A stretch of DNA of 44,228 bases from Planctomycetota bacterium (GTDB taxonomy: Bacteria; Planctomycetota; Phycisphaerae; Phycisphaerales; SM1A02), in NCBI GenBank assembly GCA_022563315.1, contig JADFNO010000009.1:1-44228 (forward strand), read 5' to 3'. The first letter of the stretch is position 1; each line of letters starts with the position of its first letter. Below are positions 25,165 to 32,297 of this stretch, in pieces. A program made the translations under genes and the position numbers. The notes under the pieces are model-generated. The model was not told where the DNA came from. It was given only the letters and a program-made list of their open reading frames with translations, and ran no database searches.

Positions 25165-26199
25165 TCAGACCACGAGATCGTCGTCACCCCGGCCGGAGAT
25201 GATGATGTCCCCGGCATCCTCGAGGCGTCGAACCACATCGACGATGCGCTGTTGCGCGGCTTCGACGTCGCTCAGTCGCACCGGCCCCATGTACTCCATG
25301 TCTTCCTTGATCAGATCGGCAGCGCGGGCGGACATGTTGGAGAATATCTTCTCTTTCAGCTCATCACTCGCCGTCTTCAAGGCGAGGCAAAGCTCATCAT
25401 TGTCGATTTCCTTGAGCACCGCCTGGATGCCCTTGTCGTTGACCTTGAGGATGTCGTCGAAGACAAACATCAGCCGACGAATGTCTTCGACAAGATCGGG
25501 GTCCTCCGCCTCGACGCCCTCCATAATCGCTTTTTCCGTGGATCGGTCACACAGGTTCAACACCTCAGCGACCGTCTCTACGCCGCCCACCTTCTCCATC
25601 GAATGCATGAGCATGTTCGACAGACGCGACTCCAAACCGTGCTCCACCTCGCGGATCACTTCCGGGCTGGTCTGCTCCATGTGCGCGACACGACGAACCA
25701 CCTCGATCTGCTTCTCGACCGGAAGTCCCATCAGGATTTCCGACGCCTTGTGATGCGCAAGATGACTAATGATCAGCGCGATGGTTTGGGGATGCTCGTC
25801 CTGGATGAACGTCAGGAGGTTCTCGCTCTCGGCCTTCTGGAGGAAGGAGAACGGCGTTCGCTGAACCTGAGTCTGAATCTGCTGGATCATCCGATCCGCC
25901 AGCTTCGGATCGAGCGATTTCTCCAAGAGCTTCTTGGCGTAGTCCAGTCCGCCCTCCTTGGCGTATTGACTGGCCATCCGCATCGCATAGAACTCGTCGA
26001 TGACCTGATCGCTCAGCTCGGCCGGAACTTCCCCGAGCGATGCCAGCGCGCGGGTAACCTCTTCGACCATGACGGTCGGAAGATGCTGGAGCAGCGTCGT
26101 GGCCACCTCGTCGTCCAGCGACAACAGCAAAATGGCGGCCTTGATCACACCGTCCAACTCGGAAACGTTTTTTGGCAATTTTCGCTGGTGAATGGACAT
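25165..26199 (-). CDS. fliG: Flagellar motor switch protein FliG
   Basis: The product has 344 residues, normal for FliG. It shows LDGVIKAAILLLSLDDEVAT at the N-terminus and the conserved ENLLTFIQDEHPQTIALI segment containing the EHPQ motif. The C-terminal torque domain reads FVFDDILKVNDKGIQAVLKEIDNDEL, with the charged residues that interact with the stator. FliG couples stator ion flow to rotation and sits on the FliF ring. Confidence 0.95.
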   Translation of the reverse strand: MSIHQRKLPKNVSELDGVIKAAILLLSLDDEVATTLLQHLPTVMVEEVTRALASLGEVPAELSDQVIDEFYAMRMASQYAKEGGLDYAKKLLEKSLDPKLADRMIQQIQTQVQRTPFSFLQKAESENLLTFIQDEHPQTIALIISHLAHHKASEILMGLPVEKQIEVVRRVAHMEQTSPEVIREVEHGLESRLSNMLMHSMEKVGGVETVAEVLNLCDRSTEKAIMEGVEAEDPDLVEDIRRLMFVFDDILKVNDKGIQAVLKEIDNDELCLALKTASDELKEKIFSNMSARAADLIKEDMEYMGPVRLSDVEAAQQRIVDVVRRLEDAGDIIISGRGDDDLVV

Positions 26200-26217
26200 G
26201 CGCGGCGCCGTTTCCCC

Positions 26218-27882
26218 CTAAACCTCAGCCTTCGCCCAGCGGCGCACGAGGTTGGCTGCCTCCTCCGGGCTCGTCTTGATCGTCTCGTTGATCTGCTCCA
26301 GGAGCTGTCCTCGACGCAGCTCCGTGTCGTCCAGCTCGACCCCTTCCAGGGCCAACGATGACTCCTCCGCTTCACCGACCAAGTCCGAGTCGTCGATCTC
26401 AAGCGCCGGAGGCAGGCCCACGATCTCCGCCGGCGACGGCAGCTCCTCGCGAACGCTCGCTTTTCGCACCATCAGAAACATCATCGCCAAACTGATGAAT
26501 GCCAGGCTTCCGAGACCGACGTATCTGACCATCGGTCCGCCCACCATAGCCCCCGTCCAGCTCTCCGGCACGACCTCGACACCCCCGGGTGCGAGCAGCA
26601 ACGGCGGCATTGCGAAGTCCGGATACGAACTCACCACCACCACGCCCGGCACTGCATCGTCGAACGGGCCGGTGTCGATCAACGGCTCGATGTCGCTCTT
26701 GATTCGAGCGATCTCCGCGTCGACTACCGCTTGCAGTGCCGCAGCGTCCGGCTCCGCCGTCGGATCGTTCTGATCCTGTTGATACATCCCGATGAAATAG
26801 GAGCGCGGGATCAGCACGGTCGAGTTGATCTTCAGGGCATACCCCTTCGGGTCCTGCTCTAATGTTCTTTCGCTGGGAAACCGCGGTTCCAACTCGCTTT
26901 CCGATCGATCCAACGTGCGATCCGAGCCGATCGGCCCGATGGAAGCGATCTCAACGCCTATGTTTGATCGAACGCCCGGTTCACCGGCTTGGCGTTGGTT
27001 GGTTTCAGTCTCCGATTCGATGCTCTCGCTCGTTGGAGCACTCACGGGTTCCTGGTACTTGTCGATGCGCGTCGATTGGCTCGTGGCGTTGACCATCACG
27101 TTCACGGCCACGCGAACGCCGGGGATGTATTCCAAGGCCGTAAGGAGCGTGTTCTTCACTTCCTTCTCCAGGGCAAGCTTCCGCTCCAGGTAGACGCCGG
27201 AATTGACATCATCCTCGTCGCGGGCATTATGAGACCGCCCGGTCGTTCCATCGATGATGGCGATGTTGCTGGCGTCCAGGCCCGCCTCCGATCCCGCCAC
27301 GAGTTGGGCGATCGCCTCGACCTGAGCCTGTGACAGGGGGCCGCCGCGCGTGAAGACGATCACCGAAGCCGTCGCCGGCGCGAAGTTGCGACCAATTCCA
27401 CTTCGATTCGACGGATCGATCACAACCGTGGCTTGCTTGATGCCGCGCAGCCGGCTGATCATTTTGCCAAGCACGTTCATCTTCGCGATCAGCCAGCGCC
27501 GGTCGTGTTGCTGCCGTGTCAGGAACGGGCTGTCCTGCTCAATCAGCTTGTCGAAGTTGACCTGATCCGGGTCCATCACATCAGTATCGAGAAGCTTGGC
27601 GACGATGTCGTAGCGTCGTTCGCTCGGCACGAGCAGCTCACTCCCGCGCTGCTCATGGGGGATCCCAGCCGAGTCCAGATAGGCGATCGCCCGCGCCCGG
27701 GCGCCTTCGTCCGCCAGCGTGACCGGCAACGGCATCATCGATGGCTGACCGGTGAGTTGCGCCACCAGAAAAAGCGACAACACCACGATCGCCATCAGCG
27801 ACCCGATCAGAAGCCGCGCCGTGGGCGGCAGCCCTTTCATCTGGGCGACAATGTTGTCGAGAATCCGTTGCAACGCCTGCAT
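26218..27882 (-). CDS. fliF: Flagellar MS-ring protein FliF
   Basis: The product has 554 residues and forms the MS ring in the inner membrane. Membrane helices lie at about 23-42 and 452-472. The periplasmic part contains the YscJ/FliF segments IPHEQRGSELLVPSERRYDI and ATVVIDPSNRSG. ALEYIPGVRVAVNVMVNATSQSTR is typical of RBM3. The C-terminal tail after the second helix, ending NLVRRWAKAEV, is the FliG-binding segment. GGAGG lies about 7 nt before the ATG. Confidence 0.95.
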   Translation of the reverse strand: MQALQRILDNIVAQMKGLPPTARLLIGSLMAIVVLSLFLVAQLTGQPSMMPLPVTLADEGARARAIAYLDSAGIPHEQRGSELLVPSERRYDIVAKLLDTDVMDPDQVNFDKLIEQDSPFLTRQQHDRRWLIAKMNVLGKMISRLRGIKQATVVIDPSNRSGIGRNFAPATASVIVFTRGGPLSQAQVEAIAQLVAGSEAGLDASNIAIIDGTTGRSHNARDEDDVNSGVYLERKLALEKEVKNTLLTALEYIPGVRVAVNVMVNATSQSTRIDKYQEPVSAPTSESIESETETNQRQAGEPGVRSNIGVEIASIGPIGSDRTLDRSESELEPRFPSERTLEQDPKGYALKINSTVLIPRSYFIGMYQQDQNDPTAEPDAAALQAVVDAEIARIKSDIEPLIDTGPFDDAVPGVVVVSSYPDFAMPPLLLAPGGVEVVPESWTGAMVGGPMVRYVGLGSLAFISLAMMFLMVRKASVREELPSPAEIVGLPPALEIDDSDLVGEAEESSLALEGVELDDTELRRGQLLEQINETIKTSPEEAANLVRRWAKAEV

Positions 27883-27987
27883 GCGTCGGCCTCCATGCCT
27901 TGAGTGCTCAGCGTTGAGCCGTCCCCCACCGTCGTGCCCGCCCCTTCAGCCTCCGGCCAGGGCGATCACCGGCTCACTCTTCTTCGA

Positions 27988-28299
27988 TCAAACTCGTATT
28001 TGTTTCAGCTCGTCATAAGCGGCCATAACCTTGTTGCGAACCTGGAGCAGCAGTCGAAACGCCGTGTCGGCCTTTTCGGTGGCGATCATGACGCTCTCGA
28101 CATCATTCCGTCGCCCGGTCATGAAATCCTCGATCGCCTCCTTCGCGTCGCGCTGGAGTTCGTTGACCGTATTCAACTGATCCTGAAGCATGTCCGCGAA
28201 GTTGGCGCCTCCCGCCTTGGGCGGGACAAGGTTCGGCCCCAGCAGAAACTCGCGATTCAACGCGCCGCTGTTTCCAATAAGTCCAACAGGATCAGTCAT
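27988..28299 (-). CDS. fliE: Flagellar hook-basal body protein FliE
   Basis: The product has 103 residues, normal for FliE. The C-terminal half, FADMLQDQLNTVNELQRDAKEAIEDFMTGRRNDVESVMIATEKADTAFRLLLQVRNKVMAAYDEL, is the full family pattern. FliE joins the MS ring to the rod. The gene lies between flgC and fliF as in many phyla. Confidence 0.93.
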   Translation of the reverse strand: MTDPVGLIGNSGALNREFLLGPNLVPPKAGGANFADMLQDQLNTVNELQRDAKEAIEDFMTGRRNDVESVMIATEKADTAFRLLLQVRNKVMAAYDELKQIRV

Positions 28300-28352
28300 G
28301 GCAGGAGAAGGCGTCCGGAGTTCGGTGGTTCACGAAGTCAATCGATCAGGAT

Positions 28353-28757
28353 CTACGCGATGATTTTCAGGGCGGCCGACAGCATTGATTTTGTCGCTTC
28401 GATCGCCGTGATGTTCGCCTCGTAGGCTCGAGCGGCGTCCATCGCGTTCATGGTTTCGATCACGGAGTTGACGTTGGGATACGACACGTATCCATCGGCG
28501 TCGGCAAAGGGCGAGCCCGGTTCGTATTTTTGGTTCAAGGGGCCGTAGTCAATCTCGATCGACGCGACATGCACGCCTTCCGTTCGGCCGCGAGCCGGAT
28601 CACCCTCGCTGAAGACGACCGTTCGTCGGCGATACGGCTCGTATTCATCGTTCTCATTCAGGATCGTTCGTTGGTTTGCAATATTTGCGGCGATAACATC
28701 CAGACGTATTCGCTGGGCGACGAGGGCTGAAGTCGAGATGTCAAGAGCGCCGTACAT
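28353..28757 (-). CDS. flgC: Flagellar basal-body rod protein FlgC
   Basis: The product has 134 residues. It starts MYGALDISTSALVAQRIRLDVIAANIANQRT, the rod-protein N-terminal signature. It contains YVSYPNVNSVIETMNAMDAARAYEANITAIEATKSMLSAALKI, the axial C-terminal helix of FlgC. It forms part of the proximal rod. A heptamer repeat tract lies in its 58-bp leader after flgB. Confidence 0.93.
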   Translation of the reverse strand: MYGALDISTSALVAQRIRLDVIAANIANQRTILNENDEYEPYRRRTVVFSEGDPARGRTEGVHVASIEIDYGPLNQKYEPGSPFADADGYVSYPNVNSVIETMNAMDAARAYEANITAIEATKSMLSAALKIIA

Positions 28758-28765
28758 GGGGATGA

Positions 28766-28800
28766 GGGGTCAGGAGTCAGGAGTTAGGAGTTAGGGATTA
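28766..28800. repeat. Five tandem heptamers between flgB and flgC
   Basis: The units are GGGGTCA, GGAGTCA, GGAGTTA, GGAGTTA and GGGATTA, read on the plus strand. They fill most of the gap between flgB and flgC. The pattern GGNNTYA resembles the short tandem heptamers (STRR) described in cyanobacteria. Confidence 0.8.
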
Positions 28801-28815
28801 GGGCAGGGGTGGGGG

Positions 28816-29250
28816 TTAGAGTCGTTCGCGGATAGCCGTGTTGAGTAGAGCCATGCGGCCGCGAAGCAGTTCCGCAGCCAGGCGGAAGGTCATGAAGTTC
28901 TCGGCCAGGTCCTGCATGGTTCGTTCCAGATTCCGGTCGTTGCGGTCGTGGAAGAGAATGTTGTTCGCGATCGGCTTCGGATGCAGCGTTATGCCGGTCG
29001 AATTGAACTCAACCATCGGTGAATCGCGAAGCTCCAGCTCGCCGCCTCTGGCACCATGATTCTCACGGCGGGCATCGACGGCCTCGCCCAATTGGGCTTG
29101 GAAGGCGTCAACGGAGACGTCCATCGCGCGGTAGCCGGGGGTGGAGAAATTCGCAATGTTGTTAACGATGAGCCGGTGCCGTTGACCGGCGAACTGCACC
29201 ATTCTCTCCAGTACGGGCAGGGCACCTGCATTGGTGACGCCGTCGATCAT
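28816..29250 (-). CDS. flgB: Flagellar basal-body rod protein FlgB
   Basis: The product has 144 residues. The N-terminus MIDGVTNAGALPVLERMVQFAGQRHRLIVNNIANFSTPGYRAMDV is the rod-protein pattern. The C-terminal segment ERTMQDLAENFMTFRLAAELLRGRMALLNTAI is typical of FlgB. The ATG at 29250 has GGGAG about 9 nt upstream; the frame stays open further up but without FlgB character. It is the first gene of the basal-body/hook operon and follows a sigma-54-like promoter candidate. Confidence 0.92.
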   Translation of the reverse strand: MIDGVTNAGALPVLERMVQFAGQRHRLIVNNIANFSTPGYRAMDVSVDAFQAQLGEAVDARRENHGARGGELELRDSPMVEFNSTGITLHPKPIANNILFHDRNDRNLERTMQDLAENFMTFRLAAELLRGRMALLNTAIRERL

Positions 29251-29291
29251 GTTTGCACGCTCCCGAAGCGCAAGGCTACATCGAATTGCCA

Positions 29292-29306
29292 GCAAAACGC
29301 AGGCCG
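29292..29306 (-). promoter_or_regulatory. Sigma-54-type promoter candidate for flgB operon
   Basis: Read on the minus strand, the 15-mer is CGGCCTGCGTTTTGC. It keeps the invariant GG and GC pairs ten bases apart and the TTGC of the -12 element (consensus TGGCACG-N4-TTGC). The -24 half is imperfect. Transcription would start about 30 nt before the flgB ATG. An NtrC-type activator gene ends about 85 bp upstream. Confidence 0.45.
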
Positions 29307-29388
29307 TAGGCCGATCCCCGGCCCGCCAAGCACCCGTATGCGATTCAGGGCGCAGTTCTTGCGCGACGCGAAACATTTGCGCGGTGAT

Positions 29389-30828
29389 TCAGAGCGTTTC
29401 GGCGACAATCTGCTGCTCCTTCCACTTCTTGAGCTTCAAGCCGAGCGTGCGAACGCCAATCCCCAGGGCGGTGGCGCTGCGCTGTCGATGGCTCTTGTTG
29501 TGTTTGAGGGTGGCGACAATCGCCTCGCGTTCAACGTCGTCGAGGGTCAGACGACCGTCGCAAACGATCCCCGGACAGATTCTCGTCTCTCCCGTCAACG
29601 GGGCGACCTCGATCATCGCGGCGGGGAGGCCCGGTACTACGTCCGGACTGGAAAGCCACGGCGCGATCATTGACGCTTCGATCACCTCGCCGCACGTCAG
29701 GACGACCGCCCGCTCGCAGATGTTCTGTAGCTCGCGCACGTTGCCCGGCCAGGGATAGTGACGCATCAGTTGGAGCACCTCCGGCTCGATCGTCTTGACC
29801 GGCTTTCCCTCACGGGTCGCGACCAGTCGGACGAAGTGCTCGGCCAGCTCGGGCAGCTCCTCGATGATGTCGCGAAGCGGCGGCATCTGTACGGGCAGGA
29901 CGTTGAGACGGAAATACAGATCCTGGCGGAACGTCCCCCGGGCAACCTCAGCGGGGAGGTCGCGGTTCGTGGTGGCGATGACGCGCACGTCGACGGTTCG
30001 GCTCGTGCTCGAGCCGACGCGCTCGAACGATCGCTCCTGGAGCACGCGCAGAAGCTTGGCCTGGATAGCGGACGATATCTCGCTGATTTCATCCAACAGC
30101 AGTGTTCCCCCGTCGGCCAGCTCGAAGCGGCCCTTGCGGAGTCGATCCGCGCCGGTGAAAGCGCCCTTTTCGTGCCCGAACAGCTCCGACTCCAGCAGGC
30201 TTGTGGAGAGGGCGGCGCAGTTGATCGCCAGGAACGGCATCTTCTCGCGCGAGCTGCGTTGGTGAATCCATCGCGCCGCGATCTCCTTGCCGGTGCCTGA
30301 TTCTCCGCTGATCATCACGGTGCTGTGACTGTCGGCGATCCGGGCCAGGCGCTCCTTGAGCTCGCCCATCGTCCGCCCATTGCTGATCATCTTGTGCGTC
30401 GTTTGGGCCTGACGACTCCCACCCGGGGTGGCGGCGGCGCGGAGGATCTGGTTCTCCTTCAGCAGCTTGGCGTGTTTGATCGCGCGATCGATCGCCACCA
30501 GCAGTTCGTCACCGCTGAACGGCTTGGTGATGTAGTCAAACGCGCCTTGCTTCATGGCCGCAACAGCGGTCTGAACCGTGCCATACGCCGTCATGAAGAT
30601 GACCGGAAGCTGCTCGTCGATCCGGCGAATCTCCTGCAGGAGTTCCAGTCCGTCCATCTCCGGCATCTGAAGATCGGTGATGATCGCGTCAAACGATCGT
30701 TGCCCAAGCCGCTGCAGGGCCGCCTGTCCGGTCGAGGCCGCGACCACGTTGTGCCCCTTGCGTGCGAGTGTGGCGGCCACGCTGTCGCGCATCATCTCTT
30801 TGTCATCGACGACGAGTATCCTGCTCAT
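29389..30828 (-). CDS. NtrC-family sigma-54 response regulator
   Basis: The product has 479 residues. A receiver domain has the phosphorylatable D52 in IITDLQMPEMDGL. The AAA+ sigma-54 activation domain has Walker A GESGTGKE, the sigma-54-contacting GAFTGA loop, and the R-finger region (FRQDLYFRLNVLPVQMPPLRD). A Fis-type helix-turn-helix ends the chain (RSATALGIGVRTLGLKLKKW). The ATG overlaps the kinase stop (ATGA). Its place directly before flgB fits a FleR/FlgR-type master activator of flagellar genes, which is inference from context. Confidence 0.92.
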   Translation of the reverse strand: MSRILVVDDKEMMRDSVAATLARKGHNVVAASTGQAALQRLGQRSFDAIITDLQMPEMDGLELLQEIRRIDEQLPVIFMTAYGTVQTAVAAMKQGAFDYITKPFSGDELLVAIDRAIKHAKLLKENQILRAAATPGGSRQAQTTHKMISNGRTMGELKERLARIADSHSTVMISGESGTGKEIAARWIHQRSSREKMPFLAINCAALSTSLLESELFGHEKGAFTGADRLRKGRFELADGGTLLLDEISEISSAIQAKLLRVLQERSFERVGSSTSRTVDVRVIATTNRDLPAEVARGTFRQDLYFRLNVLPVQMPPLRDIIEELPELAEHFVRLVATREGKPVKTIEPEVLQLMRHYPWPGNVRELQNICERAVVLTCGEVIEASMIAPWLSSPDVVPGLPAAMIEVAPLTGETRICPGIVCDGRLTLDDVEREAIVATLKHNKSHRQRSATALGIGVRTLGLKLKKWKEQQIVAETL

Positions 30829-31805
30829 GCTCCGTGCTCCATTGACGAGAAGTTGTCAGTGATCGGCTCAGCGTCCAGCTGGCCGCGGCCGTTCAGTGGG
30901 GGCAGCTCGGTATCGCCCGGTCCGCCCAACGGGAGGTACAGCCTCACCTCGGCGCCGCCGTCGGGACGGTTCTCGACCGACACCTGGCCTCCGTGGGCAT
31001 CAACAATGCGGTGGACGATGGCCAGCCCGAGCCCGGTGCCGGTCTTGCGGGTCGTAAAAAACGGATTGAACATGCGCTTGACGACGTGCTCGTCAATGCC
31101 CGGCCCGGTGTCCGCGACGCTGAATACCGCCATTTCCACACGGCTACCATCGGGACGCCGGTGCGTACCCCGCGACACCCCGGCCCCGAGCTCGCGCCGA
31201 GCGGAACCTGATTCGATCATCGCGTCCGCAGCGTTACGCATGACATTGCTCAAAGCCAGGACGAACAGCCCTGCATCGACCTCGATATTGAACTGGGAAC
31301 ATCGAACGTCTTCCCGCACCACGGTGATGTCACCGTCGGCCAGCAGTGGTTCGCACGTTCTTAGCGCCCGGTCGATCAGCGCCGCCGCCGAAATCGGCGC
31401 CGTGTGAACCGTCGTGTCGCGGGCGAACAGCAGCACGTCCCGGACGACGGCATCGAGACTATCGATGGCGTGTGCGATCTTTTCGCAGAGTTCGGCCTGC
31501 TCGGGTCGCTCGGCCAGATCCTCCGCCAGCATTTGCACGTACAGTTGGATCGAAGCGAGGGGATTGCGGACCTCGTGAGCGATCCCCGCGGCCATCTCTC
31601 CCAGGGCCGCCAGTGATCGCGACCGGCGAAGCTGCGCATTGGCCTCGGCCAGCTCGCGCTGGAGATGGGCCACCTCGCCCCGCAAAGCGACATGCGTTTG
31701 CTGCAATCGGTGCGTCGTCTCGTTGACCGAGCGCATCAGTCGCTCAAGATCATCGAGGCCGACGTCCGGCGGAAGCGCGATGTTGGGAAGGGCAACAGTG
31801 CTCAT
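30825..31805 (-). CDS. Soluble sensor histidine kinase
   Basis: The product has 326 residues and no membrane segment, so it is cytoplasmic. A short helical N-terminus leads to the H-box LGEMAAGIAHEVRNPLASIQ with H77. The ATP domain has the N-box (LSNVMRNAADAM), the G1 box (DTGPGIDE) and FFTTRKTGTGLGLAIV. AAGGA lies before the ATG at 31805. It starts 2 nt after the FlgN-like gene and overlaps the response regulator. This matches FleS/FlgS-type kinases that report basal-body assembly. The signal is not evident from the sequence. Confidence 0.9.
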   Translation of the reverse strand: MSTVALPNIALPPDVGLDDLERLMRSVNETTHRLQQTHVALRGEVAHLQRELAEANAQLRRSRSLAALGEMAAGIAHEVRNPLASIQLYVQMLAEDLAERPEQAELCEKIAHAIDSLDAVVRDVLLFARDTTVHTAPISAAALIDRALRTCEPLLADGDITVVREDVRCSQFNIEVDAGLFVLALSNVMRNAADAMIESGSARRELGAGVSRGTHRRPDGSRVEMAVFSVADTGPGIDEHVVKRMFNPFFTTRKTGTGLGLAIVHRIVDAHGGQVSVENRPDGGAEVRLYLPLGGPGDTELPPLNGRGQLDAEPITDNFSSMEHGA

Positions 31806-31807
31806 GC

Positions 31808-32266
31808 TTATCCTTGGCGGTCCGCGAACCGATTCATGACCGGATGCGACTTGAAATACGCCTGATGCGCTTTCTTTGCGTTCCCCACCCCGGCCAGTTC
31901 TTCTCTCGTACGATCGCGTCTTGATTCGAGGCGCTGTTGATCTTCGCTGTCGCGCTTCATGACTTGGGCGAGTTGATGATTGATCGTCTCGACCAGGCCC
32001 CCGATCTGCCGCTTGGAGGCTTCGGAAACGTTGCTGCGATCGCACCGCAGTTCCTCCAGAAGCGTCGTCAGATCGCCCTGACTGGCGATGACTCGATCGA
32101 TGAGCTCCTGGCGGCGCCCGAGTACGGACAGCAACGCTTCCGTCTTGCCGGACTCAACAAGCTCGGATTGCTGAGTCGCCAGTTTCGCGAGCTGCTCCAC
32201 GAGCGATTCCTGCTCTTGCAACACCCGGATCAGGCGTTCTGTCGAGTTTTGGTCAGCGTTCGTCAT
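31808..32266 (-). CDS. FlgN-like flagellar chaperone
   Basis: The product has about 152 residues, almost entirely helical. The N-terminal pattern LIRVLQEQESLVEQLAKLATQQSELVESGKTEALLSVLGRRQELIDRV follows the FlgN/FliT layout, a helix of polar heptads then a second one. FlgN keeps hook-filament junction proteins export-competent. The ATG at 32266 is favoured over a GTG at 32281; neither has a strong ribosome-binding site. The gene is followed after 2 nt by the histidine kinase. Assignment rests on helical pattern and flagellar context. Confidence 0.6.
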   Translation of the reverse strand: MTNADQNSTERLIRVLQEQESLVEQLAKLATQQSELVESGKTEALLSVLGRRQELIDRVIASQGDLTTLLEELRCDRSNVSEASKRQIGGLVETINHQLAQVMKRDSEDQQRLESRRDRTREELAGVGNAKKAHQAYFKSHPVMNRFADRQG

Positions 32267-32297
32267 CGTCGATAAGCGCACCGGCTCTGGCCGGGCA

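Noticed and set aside
25252-26361. Plus-strand open frame opposite fliG and fliF
   Set aside because: It is antisense to a clear fliG; the Leu/His/Arg-rich translation is typical of a complement frame.
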